Shown: positions 16,467 through 25,416 of the stretch, piece by piece
Position numbering within the stretch: position 1 is the stretch's first letter
Layout: each line of letters opens with the position of its first letter
Assembly: GCA_900770655.1 (NCBI GenBank)
Contig: CAAGLA010000035.1
Coordinates: forward strand, 1 to 64,000
Direction of reading: 5' to 3'
DNA length: 64,000 nt
Origin: Bacteroidaceae bacterium
GTDB taxonomy: Bacteria > Bacteroidota > Bacteroidia > Bacteroidales > Bacteroidaceae
The notes under the pieces: generated by a model
What the model was told of the DNA's origin: nothing
The model's database searches: none
What the model saw: the letters and a program-made list of their open reading frames with translations, nothing else
Translations under genes and position numbers: made by a program

Positions 16467-16474
16467 CAAATGTA
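16467..16474 (-). promoter_or_regulatory. Candidate -7 box of the GH85 gene
   Basis: The minus strand reads TACATTTG, matching TAnnTTTG, about 105 bases before the GH85 start and after the susD hairpin. The -33 element is not clear. It may give the enzyme gene its own transcription in addition to read-through from susD. Confidence 0.45.
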
Positions 16475-16545
16475 ATTATTTTATTGGAAATAATGTGTTA
16501 TAGAATAATAAATTTATCATTAATTATAAAAGTTGTCTGTTTTAT

Positions 16546-16590
16546 ATAAGCAAATAATCCCTGCCTGTGAGGCAGGGATTATTTGCTTAT
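16546..16590 (-). terminator. Long hairpin after susD
   Basis: A perfect 21-bp stem (16546-16566 with 16570-16590) with a three-base loop, 18 bases beyond the susD stop. Neither side has a good U tract outside the stem. It may be a partial terminator or an mRNA 3'-end stabiliser. Such a hairpin between susD and the enzyme gene would lower enzyme mRNA relative to susCD. Confidence 0.7.
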
Positions 16591-16607
16591 TATTAAAAGT
16601 GTGAAAT

Positions 16608-18401
16608 TCAGAAGTTCGGTACATCTACGTCCCACCACAGGCGTGTTGCCTGCTCGTCGGGGCCGCCGAGTGCGGGTATACCGCTCGCCTCAACCATACC
16701 GGCTGCCGACGGGTCTGTAGGTACCCACGGTATGCGACGAATCATATCGCCTTGGTTTATAGAGCCGTCACCGTCATCGGTGTTGAGCACCGGGAACAGT
16801 TTGGGGTAGCCTGTACGGCGCAGTTCTGCCCAAGCTTCTGTAGAGAGCGGGAAGAGCGCGATGTACTTTTGGGTAATAATCTTCTCGAGTTTTGTCTCGT
16901 TGTCATCGGCATCGTCCCATTTTACACCAATCTTTGTAACGCTTGGCCAAGGTTCGCCGTCACCCATAGGGTCTACGTTTGTATACTCGACAGCCTTTTC
17001 CAGTTGCATATAGTTGTTTACATAGCCCAAGTAGTCGGAACCTCTTCCCGGGTCTTCCAAATATGCATTCTGTATACCGCGCTCATAGAAGTACTGTGCG
17101 CTGCCGCCCATATCCCAGCCGCGCAGTGCGCCTTCGGCACGCAGGAAATCGACTTCGGCCCATTTAATGAAGTAGAGCGGAATATCTTTTGTCAGTGCGT
17201 AGTCGTTCATTGTTGAATAGGCTTGACGCATATTCTGTGCATATAGCTGGCCGTCACCTACAAGAAGTCCCGAACGTATACCGCATATACGTGTGCCTGT
17301 CGGCAGTTCTTCGCCGGTCTTGCTGTTCCTTATTACATTGTTGTTAGGCATAAAGAGGTACTTTGCGTACGGGTGGTCGAGACTCATAAGAAGGCTCTCG
17401 AACGATGCACTCAAACGAAGGTCGCCCCATTTGATAATATTGCCGAGCGGGTGGTCGAACATCTCTATTGCAGGGAATATTCCTTGTTGTTCATAAACAT
17501 TCTCTATTACACCGCCGGCAACAGCCTCTTCGGCCCATCTCTTTGCTGTCTCGGGCTCTACCTTTACAACGTGCATAGCCATACGCAGCTTCAGTGAGTT
17601 TGCCAACTTTATAAACGAGTTCATACTATAGTCACCTGCAAGTATGCCATAGCTTGTTGTGCAGTAAGTGCCGGTTATCTCCTCAATCTTCTCCTTGTAC
17701 CAGTCGGGGCGTGTGTCGTAGTTCTTGAGACAGGCCACAATGGTGTCGAGGTTCTCTACAATGCCGTAGTAGATTGTCTTCAGGTCGTTATACTCTTCGG
17801 GCTCTTCGGAATTGAGCTTGTCCTCGAGGTATGTGTATGGTCCGGCAAGGTCGGCACGTTCCTGAGCCGCCAAGCAGTAGTAAAGCAGGTTTATAGCCTT
17901 AATCTCAGGGATTGAGTCTACAAGCGGGTGGTTCAGCAATGGTATTAATGCATTCTTGGCTGTTGTGTATGCGCCAAGCGCGTCTCCATTGAAATCGGCC
18001 GAAACACAATAGGTCGATGTATGGGTTCCGTACATAAAATCCTTGTGCGGCAAAACAAAATATTGTGCATAGAGGTCGGTTCCTAAGCAATACTGACGCT
18101 GGTAGGCGTGCGTACCGGGTACATTGCCGTCTTTACCGCCTCGTATCATAAATTGTCCGCCTCTGCTCTGGCCAAAGTAACCATATAGGTTACCCAATGT
18201 ATCAATAGCGGCCTGTACGCCTTCCGGTGTAGGCTGGTTTTGGTATGGTATACTGTTTACATCACCTACATAGTGGGTCTTGTCACCTTGAATTGCATCC
18301 AAGTTGGCTTCATCGCCCGGGTCGTCATAGTCGAGGCACGACTGCACTGTAAACGCTGCAAGCAGCAGTGACCCGGCAAGTATAATATTTCTTTTGTTCA
18401 T
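16608..18401 (-). CDS. SusD/RagB-family surface glycan-binding lipoprotein
   Basis: A 597-residue outer-membrane lipoprotein. The signal peptide ends in VQSC, so C22 is the lipid anchor. The SusD-like alpha-helical TPR scaffold is recognisable: INLLYYCLAAQERADLAGPYTY, ANSLKLRMAMHVVKVEPETAKRWAEEA, and the C-terminal YIALFPLSTEAWAELRRTGYP typical of the family. It would cap the SusC channel and bind the glycan before uptake. It follows susC by 46 bases and precedes the GH85 gene. Its binding residues are not identifiable by eye. Confidence 0.95.
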   Translation of the reverse strand: MNKRNIILAGSLLLAAFTVQSCLDYDDPGDEANLDAIQGDKTHYVGDVNSIPYQNQPTPEGVQAAIDTLGNLYGYFGQSRGGQFMIRGGKDGNVPGTHAYQRQYCLGTDLYAQYFVLPHKDFMYGTHTSTYCVSADFNGDALGAYTTAKNALIPLLNHPLVDSIPEIKAINLLYYCLAAQERADLAGPYTYLEDKLNSEEPEEYNDLKTIYYGIVENLDTIVACLKNYDTRPDWYKEKIEEITGTYCTTSYGILAGDYSMNSFIKLANSLKLRMAMHVVKVEPETAKRWAEEAVAGGVIENVYEQQGIFPAIEMFDHPLGNIIKWGDLRLSASFESLLMSLDHPYAKYLFMPNNNVIRNSKTGEELPTGTRICGIRSGLLVGDGQLYAQNMRQAYSTMNDYALTKDIPLYFIKWAEVDFLRAEGALRGWDMGGSAQYFYERGIQNAYLEDPGRGSDYLGYVNNYMQLEKAVEYTNVDPMGDGEPWPSVTKIGVKWDDADDNETKLEKIITQKYIALFPLSTEAWAELRRTGYPKLFPVLNTDDGDGSINQGDMIRRIPWVPTDPSAAGMVEASGIPALGGPDEQATRLWWDVDVPNF

Positions 18402-18447
18402 AATCCTTAATTTAGTTTAGTTAGTTAATAGGTTTCTTGCCACCGCA

Positions 18448-21400
18448 TTAGAGGTTTAACTTAATGTTAAGACCAAATGTGCGTGCCGATGGGAAGTTGA
18501 ACACGTCAATACCGCCCAAGCCGTTGGCTGTTGACAATGAGACGTCGGGGTCTACCGGTGAATCCTTGTAAATGAAGAACAGGTTACGGCAAACAAGCGA
18601 CAGGCTCAGGTTCTTGTTCTCGCCAAAGAGGTCGCGGAATGTGTAACCGAGTGAAAGCTCGCGCAGACGGAAGTTTGTTGCATCGTAGATATAATCTCCA
18701 ATGTAGCTGTTGCCCACGAATGAGTAGTAGTCTTCAACAGCAACAACATTGCGGCCTTCGTTGAGGTACATACCAAGTCTTCCATCGCTGGTGTATATAC
18801 CGTTCTTTTCGGCATTGAGGCGTGCAGCACCGCTACGCTCCGAAGCACCCAGATAATCGAGCATTCCTTCGGTGAGTGAAATTACCTTACCGCCAATACG
18901 TCCGTTTATAAGGAAGTAGAGCGAGAAGTTCTTGTATGTGAATGTGTTCGACCAAGACAGCTGGTACTTACTGTTTACGTTGCCGGCATATTTCTGGAAT
19001 GTCTTGTTGGCATCGCGTACTTTCAGAAAACCACCGTCGGTAACCTCAACATAACCGCCAAGCGCAGGTTTGCCGTTGGTTATGTATATATCTCCGGCCT
19101 TGTTCACGAGTGTACTTATAACGTTTCCATTGTTGTCGGTAACTGGTGTGGTGCTATAGCGTGTAACCTGAACCTCTGTTGGTATACGGTCAATGATTTC
19201 TGTAACAGTTGTTGTGTATTGGTAAACGTCTTCTTTGTAGCGGCGGAAGTCGGTATAGTATAGGTCGCCATACTCTCCACCCTTTCTGTAGAGCAACTGC
19301 AGTTTACCTTCGGCAAAAGAGGTTGCCATATCCTTGTGGTTACCCCATTTGTCCTTGCTGGTTGCCTCAATCTCGTTGTGGTTGTACGAGAAGTTGACCG
19401 ATGTCTTCCAGCGCCAGTTTCTGCTCATCTTCCAGTCGTAGCCTACAGTGAGCTCAATACCCTGGTTGCGTATGATACCGCTGTTTACAGGCTGGTTCTT
19501 GCCGTTTGTGCCGGCTACCTCAAGGTATGAATTGTGCATTGCCGAATTGTAGTAGGTAATGTCGAGGTTCAAGCAATCGCGCAGGAACTGCATTTCAAGA
19601 CCTGTTTCAAAAGACTTTGTCTTTTCAGGTATAGGAATGAAACGGTTGCGTGAGTTTACGGTTACAGTGTTGTTTACATTATTCTTTCTTACAAGGTCGT
19701 ATGCAACGTTAGGAATAGAGTTACCTACCTCTGAATAGCTCAAACGGTATTTTGCGTATGTGAACCAGTTGGGCAGTTCTATAATGTCGCTTAAAATGGC
19801 ATTGGCACCTACACCAAAGTAGCCGTAGCTTTCGTCTGTTCCCAAGTGGCTGAACTGACGGAACGGGCGGTACCAGTCCTGACGGTACGATGCATCGACA
19901 AACAGGAAGTCCTTCCAGCCCACTTGTGCGGTAACAAGTGCTGCTTGGTCCCAGTTAGAGCTTGTGCTATTGCTTCTGTCGCCGGGGTTGCCATATTGCG
20001 GCTCAAAGCGGTTTATATCGGTAGAGATACCGGTAATCATTCCGTTCTGTAGCATAAACGAAGTAGCCTCGCCCAAGTATATGCTTGTGCTTGTGCCCTT
20101 AATGGTGTGTCCTACATAACCTGCAGTAGCCGACAGTGACCAGTCTTGGCCGAACTGCTTGTTGTAGGAGAGCATATAGTCGGTGTATATTTCATTGGTA
20201 CGGCTGTTGTCGAGGAAATATGTTCCGTATTGGTACATACCTTGGTCGTACCAAGTAGATGCGTAACGGCCACCTTCGCTCTGGTATTTTGTGTGGTCTA
20301 TAGATACGCGTGCTATGAAGTTGAGGCCTTCCAGAATCTTGAGGTTGGCATTGAATGAAGCCGAGAAACGCTCTTCGTCGGTTTCGCTGTAGTTCATATT
20401 GTTTAGCCAGTATGGGTTGTTGAACATTGGTCCCTGATATGCGTACTGCTGCATAGGGCCTTTCAACAGTTCGTGGCCTAATTGCTCTATGTAAAGGCCG
20501 CCGCCGGCATCGATGTAATAGAGTTGTGCTCCATTTCCGAAGTCGTCGCCCGATGACCACCACTCGCCCTGTGCCGAATAGTTGTCCTTGTAGTAGTCCA
20601 TATCTACATCGCGTGGGGTGGTGTAGAGGTGGTAGATTGGGTTGCCTATGGTACCACCGCCAACACGGTTCTTTGTCTTGGCTTGGTTGTAGCTGACATT
20701 CACACCAATTGTAAGGCGGTCCCAAAGATTATAGTTCTGGCGGAAAGAGAATGTGTTACGGTTGTAACGGTTGCTCTCTATCATACCTATTGAATGGGTG
20801 TTAGAGTAAGATGCGTATGTCTGTATCTTTTCGGTACCGCCGGAAACAGAAATAGAATTTGTGGTGTTTACTCCCCAATCAAAGAATTCTGCAACATCGT
20901 CTTTTGCATAGTTGCGCAGGTGTGCTTGGAACATATTCGGTGTTCCGTCGGCATTTGCCTGAGGGAAGTATTTCTTGTCGGGTGCATATTCATAGATATG
21001 TGTACCGCTGCCGCTTAGCCTGTCGCCCCAACTGTTGTAGTTGAGGGTAGAGGTGCCGGCGCGGAAGGCTCCGTATGCATTCTGGAATTCGGGAACAATA
21101 AGCGGTGTGTCGAATGTTGTGTTTGAATTGAATGTGACTTCCATTCTGCCCTCTCTACCCTTTTTGGTTGTAATCATAATTACACCGTTAGCGGCACGTG
21201 AACCGTAAAGGGCGGCTGCGTTGGCACCCTTAAGAACGTTCATAGACTCAATGTCGTCTGGGTTAATCATTGAGAGTGGGTCGCTGCCTTCGGTTGTGCC
21301 ACCTTCGGTCAGTGCACTGGCTTCGCCTATTTGCCCGCGTATGTTGTTTGTCAAAGGAATTCCGTCGACAACAATAAGCGGAGCGTTGTCGCCCATAATA

Positions 21401-21963
21401 GACTTGTTTCCGCGCAGTGTAATCTTTGATGCACCACCGGCACCGCCGGCACTTGGAGTAATTGTAATACCCGAAACCTTTCCTTCGAGAGAGTTTACAA
21501 GGTTTACATCCTGTACCTGAAGCATATCGGCAGCCTTAATGAGCTGTGTTGAGTATGTAAGCGACTTCTCTTTACGCATAATACCCATAGCTGTTACAAC
21601 CACCTCGTCGAGCGCAGTTGTCTCTTCCTGCATAACAAAGTTCAAGACACCGCCGTTCCATACTTGGTCGTCGCAGGTGTAGCCCATAAGTGTAGCACGA
21701 ATGGTAGAACCTTGTTGAACATTGCTCAGTTCATAATTTCCATCAAAGTCCATTACTGCTGTCGAGTTTGTAGTGCCTACCACATATACCACAGCGCCAA
21801 GCATACCTTCTCCATTACTGTCTTTCACAGTACCTCTGACGGTTCCGTACTGCTGTTGCTGTACAGACGCCTCTTCTGCCCAAGCCTCGGCGGGCAATAG
21901 GGATAGTGTAAATCCCATAATAGTTGCCGCAATAAGCGACTTTCCAACCGATTTTAGATTCAT
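18448..21963 (-). CDS. SusC/RagA-family TonB-linked outer membrane transporter
   Basis: A 1171-residue TonB-dependent transporter. A signal peptide ends near AEAWA. A carboxypeptidase-regulatory-like domain follows (YGTVRGTVKDSNGEGMLGAVV, with ALDEVVVTAMG at its end). The plug then has SLEGKVSGITITPSAGGAGG, VVDGIPLTNN and AALYGSRAANGVIMITTKKG. A 22-strand barrel runs to the final INLKLNL-like strand with RTFGL. No STN domain is present, so it probably does not signal to an anti-sigma factor. The ATG at 21963 is preferred over one 30 bases upstream because it is followed at once by MNLKSVGKS and a normal signal peptide. It is the first gene of the susC-susD-GH85 locus. Confidence 0.95.
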   Translation of the reverse strand: MNLKSVGKSLIAATIMGFTLSLLPAEAWAEEASVQQQQYGTVRGTVKDSNGEGMLGAVVYVVGTTNSTAVMDFDGNYELSNVQQGSTIRATLMGYTCDDQVWNGGVLNFVMQEETTALDEVVVTAMGIMRKEKSLTYSTQLIKAADMLQVQDVNLVNSLEGKVSGITITPSAGGAGGASKITLRGNKSIMGDNAPLIVVDGIPLTNNIRGQIGEASALTEGGTTEGSDPLSMINPDDIESMNVLKGANAAALYGSRAANGVIMITTKKGREGRMEVTFNSNTTFDTPLIVPEFQNAYGAFRAGTSTLNYNSWGDRLSGSGTHIYEYAPDKKYFPQANADGTPNMFQAHLRNYAKDDVAEFFDWGVNTTNSISVSGGTEKIQTYASYSNTHSIGMIESNRYNRNTFSFRQNYNLWDRLTIGVNVSYNQAKTKNRVGGGTIGNPIYHLYTTPRDVDMDYYKDNYSAQGEWWSSGDDFGNGAQLYYIDAGGGLYIEQLGHELLKGPMQQYAYQGPMFNNPYWLNNMNYSETDEERFSASFNANLKILEGLNFIARVSIDHTKYQSEGGRYASTWYDQGMYQYGTYFLDNSRTNEIYTDYMLSYNKQFGQDWSLSATAGYVGHTIKGTSTSIYLGEATSFMLQNGMITGISTDINRFEPQYGNPGDRSNSTSSNWDQAALVTAQVGWKDFLFVDASYRQDWYRPFRQFSHLGTDESYGYFGVGANAILSDIIELPNWFTYAKYRLSYSEVGNSIPNVAYDLVRKNNVNNTVTVNSRNRFIPIPEKTKSFETGLEMQFLRDCLNLDITYYNSAMHNSYLEVAGTNGKNQPVNSGIIRNQGIELTVGYDWKMSRNWRWKTSVNFSYNHNEIEATSKDKWGNHKDMATSFAEGKLQLLYRKGGEYGDLYYTDFRRYKEDVYQYTTTVTEIIDRIPTEVQVTRYSTTPVTDNNGNVISTLVNKAGDIYITNGKPALGGYVEVTDGGFLKVRDANKTFQKYAGNVNSKYQLSWSNTFTYKNFSLYFLINGRIGGKVISLTEGMLDYLGASERSGAARLNAEKNGIYTSDGRLGMYLNEGRNVVAVEDYYSFVGNSYIGDYIYDATNFRLRELSLGYTFRDLFGENKNLSLSLVCRNLFFIYKDSPVDPDVSLSTANGLGGIDVFNFPSARTFGLNIKLNL

Positions 21964-22115
21964 ATTAAGTTTGTTTAGTTTTGGAAGCTGCACACGGGGG
22001 TGTATGAATGCTCCCTTTGGTTAAAGTTTGTTCTTTAGTGGGTAAATTGTTTAATTACAAGCAATCTATAAAAAAGGTAAAAATTCTATATAATTATTCA
22101 ATTTAAACATTGTTC

Positions 22116-22146
22116 CAAAAATAATGAAATATTTGAATGGTATAAA
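22116..22146 (-). promoter_or_regulatory. Candidate promoter of the susC operon
   Basis: The minus strand reads TTTA (22146-22143), 19 bases, then TATTTTTG (22123-22116): a perfect -7 box and a near-match -33. It leaves a leader of about 145 bases before susC. Confidence 0.55.
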
Positions 22147-22240
22147 GATTTTGAATGTTTTTTTATATCCGGAGCTGTTAAAAAGCAATTTTTATCACTA
22201 TTATCTTCTTTATTCTATTTTTACACCTTTTTGTAAATGA

Positions 22241-22277
22241 AATTCCGGCGTGCGCCTAATGGCCGCACGCCGGAATT
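22241..22277 (-). terminator. Terminator of korA-korB
   Basis: A 14-bp perfect GC-rich stem (22241-22254 with 22264-22277) about 90 bases after the korB stop on the minus strand, followed there by TTTCATTT. It separates the kor genes from the susC locus. Confidence 0.8.
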
Positions 22278-22366
22278 CTTTCAGTAATAAATACAACGGT
22301 TGAGTGATTTGTGTTTCTGCTATGCTGTAGCATACAAAAACCGCTTTTTTCATTTGCCTTAGTATT

Positions 22367-23371
22367 CTACTTTATCTCCCACGTTTCGTTGGTTTCGAGC
22401 AGTTGGGTGAATGTGTGGTAGCCTTTGCTCTCCTTTACCTCTTCTATCTGTGCGTGTACGGCGTCGTTGTATGTCACGGCCTCCACGTCGCGAATTACAC
22501 CAAGTGCAACGGGGAAGTCGGGGCCTTCCATAAGCGCGAGTTTCAGGTGTAGTGTGGTATCTTTGCAGTGTGCGTCGTGAACAAGAATGTCATTCTCTGT
22601 TATACCGTTCTCGCCAACCTTTACAACCTTAAGGCCGAACCCTTCCTGAACAAGGCCGAACTCCTTGTTTTCGCCGAAAAGCATAGGTTTGCCGTGTTCA
22701 AGGTATATCGCGTTTTTTGCGCGGCCCTCTTTGGTGTAAACGCTCTCGTGTGTTCCGTTGTTGAATATTACACAGTTCTGCAACACCTCGGTTACCGAAG
22801 CGCCCTTGTGCTTGGCTGCAGCCTTAAGGCACTCTACTGCAGCCTGCATATCTGTTGCCACGCATCGTGCAAAGAAGTTGCCGCGTGCGCCGAAACAGAG
22901 TTCTGCGGGGCGGAAGGGGTCTTCAACGGTTCCGTAAGGCGAGGACTTGCTCACAAAACCGCGTACCGATGTTGGTGAATACTGCCCTTTGGTGAGGCCG
23001 TAGATGCGGTTATTGAGCAGAATCATATTGAGGTCAATGTTCCTTCTCACGGCGTGAATGAAGTGGTTGCCGCCAATGGCAAGGCCGTCGCCGTCGCCCG
23101 AAACCTGCCAAATTGTAAGTTCCGGGTTGGCCAGCTTGGCACCTGTGGCTATGGCAGCCGAACGCCCGTGAATGGTGTGGAAACCGTATGTGTTCATATA
23201 ATAGGGCAGGCGCGATGAACAGCCGATACCCGAAATTACGGCAATGTTGTGCGGAGCTATGCCTATTTCGCTCATTGCCTTGTGCAGTGCGCCCAAGAAG
23301 GAGTGGTCGCCACATCCCGGACACCAACGTGGTTGGCCGAATTTGTAATCTTGTGCTTTGTATTCGCTCAT
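22367..23371 (-). CDS. korB: 2-oxoacid:ferredoxin oxidoreductase, beta subunit
   Basis: A 334-residue thiamine-pyrophosphate subunit, probably of 2-oxoglutarate:ferredoxin oxidoreductase. WCPGCGDHSFLGAL near the start and the later GCSSR carry cysteines of the family. The TPP motif begins GDGDGLAIGGNHF and ends in LLNNRIYG. Together with the alpha subunit it would decarboxylate a 2-oxoacid to its acyl-CoA, passing electrons to ferredoxin. It starts 3 bases after korA. Specificity for 2-oxoglutarate over pyruvate or branched acids is by family resemblance only. Confidence 0.93.
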   Translation of the reverse strand: MSEYKAQDYKFGQPRWCPGCGDHSFLGALHKAMSEIGIAPHNIAVISGIGCSSRLPYYMNTYGFHTIHGRSAAIATGAKLANPELTIWQVSGDGDGLAIGGNHFIHAVRRNIDLNMILLNNRIYGLTKGQYSPTSVRGFVSKSSPYGTVEDPFRPAELCFGARGNFFARCVATDMQAAVECLKAAAKHKGASVTEVLQNCVIFNNGTHESVYTKEGRAKNAIYLEHGKPMLFGENKEFGLVQEGFGLKVVKVGENGITENDILVHDAHCKDTTLHLKLALMEGPDFPVALGVIRDVEAVTYNDAVHAQIEEVKESKGYHTFTQLLETNETWEIK

Positions 23372-23374
23372 ATC

Positions 23375-25228
23375 TTAACCCTCCATAATTTTAGTGAATG
23401 ACTCAACCAATGCTGCAACGGTAAACGGCTGGCCTTTTACTTCGTTGTACTGGTGTAATTCTATCCCCTCGAACTTTGTGCGAAGGTATCCTGCAAACTG
23501 TCCCATATTCTGTTCGGCAACGACAATCTTCTTGTAGCTGCGCAGAATATCTCCGGTGTTTTTTGGCAGCGGGTTTATATATTGGAAATGTGCCAGAGCA
23601 ACCTTCTTGCCATCGTTTCTCATCTGCTGCATTGCATCGCTTAGGTGGCCGTATGTGCCGCCGAATCCAATAATCAGCAGGTCGGCATCTTCGTCGCCTT
23701 CCACTTTCTGTGCCGGGATAGTTGCCGCAATGTTTTCAACCTTTCTTGCTCTTGTCTCAACCATACTGTGGTGGTTGGCAGGGTCGTTGCTTATAGCTCC
23801 GGTGGCTGCACTCTTTTCAAGGCCGCCTATGCGGTGAGCAAAACCGGGTGTGCCGGGTACAGCCCAGTAGCGCGCTCCTGTTTCGGGGTTGCGCTTGTAG
23901 GGGCTCCAGTCGCCCTGCATATCTTCTGTTACGTATGGTGGCTTAATTTCGGGGTATTTTGCAATGTCGGGCAATCTCCAAGCGGCGGAACCGTTGGCTA
24001 TGAATGCGTCGCTTAGCAGAATTACCGGTGTCATATATTCTACTGCTATGCGGCAGGCTTCAAAGGCTGCGTCGAAACAGTTGGTAGGCGATGTGGCGGC
24101 AATTACAGGCATAGGGCTTTCGCCGTTGCGCCCATAGAGAGCCTGCAAGAGGTCGGTCTGCTCGCTCTTTGTGGGAAGTCCTGTTGAAGGACCTCCACGC
24201 TGTACGTCTATTATCACCAATGGCAATTCTGTTATTACAGCAAGGTTAATGGCTTCGCTCTTAAGGCAAATGCCCGGGCCCGAAGTTGATGTGCAGGCAA
24301 GTGCGCCGGCGTATGCAGCTCCCACAGCCGATGCGCAGCCGGCTATCTCGTCTTCGGCCTGCATTGTAACAACACCGAGCGATTTGTGTTTTGCGAGTTC
24401 GTGCAGAATGTCTGTTGCCGGAGTAATGGGGTAGGAACCTAAGAACAGTCTCATTCCAGCCTTTTCGGCTGCTGCCATAAGGCCGTAGGCGATAGCTTTG
24501 TTTCCGTTTATCTCCATATAACGCCCCTTCTTGCTTGTGGCGTCGCTTTCAATTCGGTATGTGTGCAGGGTTGTTGTGTGGGTATTGTGTCCCATATCGT
24601 AACCGGCACGAAGCACCTTTATGTTCGCCTCGGCAATTTCGGGTTTCTTGGCAAACTTGGTACGGAGCATATTTTCGGCGAGCGAGAGGTCGCGGTCGTA
24701 AATCCAGCATACAAGGCCAAGAGCAAGCATATTCTTGCAACGGAGTATGCTCTTGTTGTCGAGCCCGCTATCCTTCAGTGTCTCTTGGCAAAGAGAGGTT
24801 ATGGGGCAAGGAACAACCTCGCAGGTTATCCCAAGTTCTGCTATTGGGTCGTCGCTCTTGAATTCGGCTTTCTGAAGGTCTTTTTCTGTAAACGAGTCGA
24901 TGTCTATTATTATGGCTCCCGAAGCTTTGCAATGCTTGTGCTGTGTCTTTAGCGCTGCGGGGTTCATTGCTATGAGCACGTCGCATTTGTCGCCCGGTGT
25001 CAAGACCTTGTCGGCACCAATGTGCACCTGAAAACCTGAAACTCCGGTGAGTACTCCTTGCGGAGCGCGAATGTCGGCCGGGTAGTCGGGGAATGTGCAT
25101 ATATCATTTCCGACAGTGGCCGATATGGTGGAGAAGATATTTCCTGCAAGCTGCATACCGTCGCCCGAGTCGCCTGAGAAGCGAACGACAATTTGGTCCA
25201 CCTTCTGTGTTTTTTCTTTGTCTGCCAT
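23375..25228 (-). CDS. korA: 2-oxoacid:ferredoxin oxidoreductase, fused gamma-alpha subunit
   Basis: A 617-residue protein. The gamma domain occupies about 1-195 (VRFSGDSGDGMQLAGNIFS at its start) and is fused to the alpha (pyrimidine-binding) domain from about 235 (GNKAIAYGLMAAAEKAGM). The alpha part has QAEDEIAGCASAVGAAYAG and GPSTGLPTKSEQTDL, typical of KorA. A final domain (about 500-617) holds GFGGTYGHLSDAMQQM and AEQNMGQFAGYLRTKF. This two-gene arrangement is normal for Bacteroidales Kor. A separate ferredoxin-like delta subunit is not next to it. No consensus promoter was found in the 190 bases upstream. Confidence 0.93.
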   Translation of the reverse strand: MADKEKTQKVDQIVVRFSGDSGDGMQLAGNIFSTISATVGNDICTFPDYPADIRAPQGVLTGVSGFQVHIGADKVLTPGDKCDVLIAMNPAALKTQHKHCKASGAIIIDIDSFTEKDLQKAEFKSDDPIAELGITCEVVPCPITSLCQETLKDSGLDNKSILRCKNMLALGLVCWIYDRDLSLAENMLRTKFAKKPEIAEANIKVLRAGYDMGHNTHTTTLHTYRIESDATSKKGRYMEINGNKAIAYGLMAAAEKAGMRLFLGSYPITPATDILHELAKHKSLGVVTMQAEDEIAGCASAVGAAYAGALACTSTSGPGICLKSEAINLAVITELPLVIIDVQRGGPSTGLPTKSEQTDLLQALYGRNGESPMPVIAATSPTNCFDAAFEACRIAVEYMTPVILLSDAFIANGSAAWRLPDIAKYPEIKPPYVTEDMQGDWSPYKRNPETGARYWAVPGTPGFAHRIGGLEKSAATGAISNDPANHHSMVETRARKVENIAATIPAQKVEGDEDADLLIIGFGGTYGHLSDAMQQMRNDGKKVALAHFQYINPLPKNTGDILRSYKKIVVAEQNMGQFAGYLRTKFEGIELHQYNEVKGQPFTVAALVESFTKIMEG

Positions 25229-25366
25229 TTTATTTAAGTTCTATAAATTAGTAATCTATTTCACTTGTATGTTTGTATGTGCCAAATTTCGTAAACATTT
25301 ATGAAAGAATGAAATTTTTTACGAAAAAGATTGCTGCATTTTATAGATACTTCTTCTGCCTGTTGA

Positions 25367-25406
25367 AAACGTCAGAGGGTTGCCGCACGGCAACCCTCTG
25401 ACGTTT
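25367..25406 (-). terminator. Terminator of the outer-membrane barrel gene
   Basis: A perfect 18-bp stem (25367-25384 with 25389-25406), loop GCAC, 11 bases after the stop of the minus-strand gene ending at 25417. A/T pairs form the outer end of the stem, as in other terminators here. Confidence 0.85.
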
Positions 25407-25416
25407 AACGTATTGG

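Larger units (their letters stand above)
21964..22366. other. Intergenic region upstream of susC
   Basis: About 400 AT-rich bases. It contains the candidate susC promoter (22116-22146) and the korB terminator (22241-22277). No regulator gene or RNA gene is seen in the remainder. A small inverted repeat TATGCT/AGCATA lies at about 22320-22334. Confidence 0.55.
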
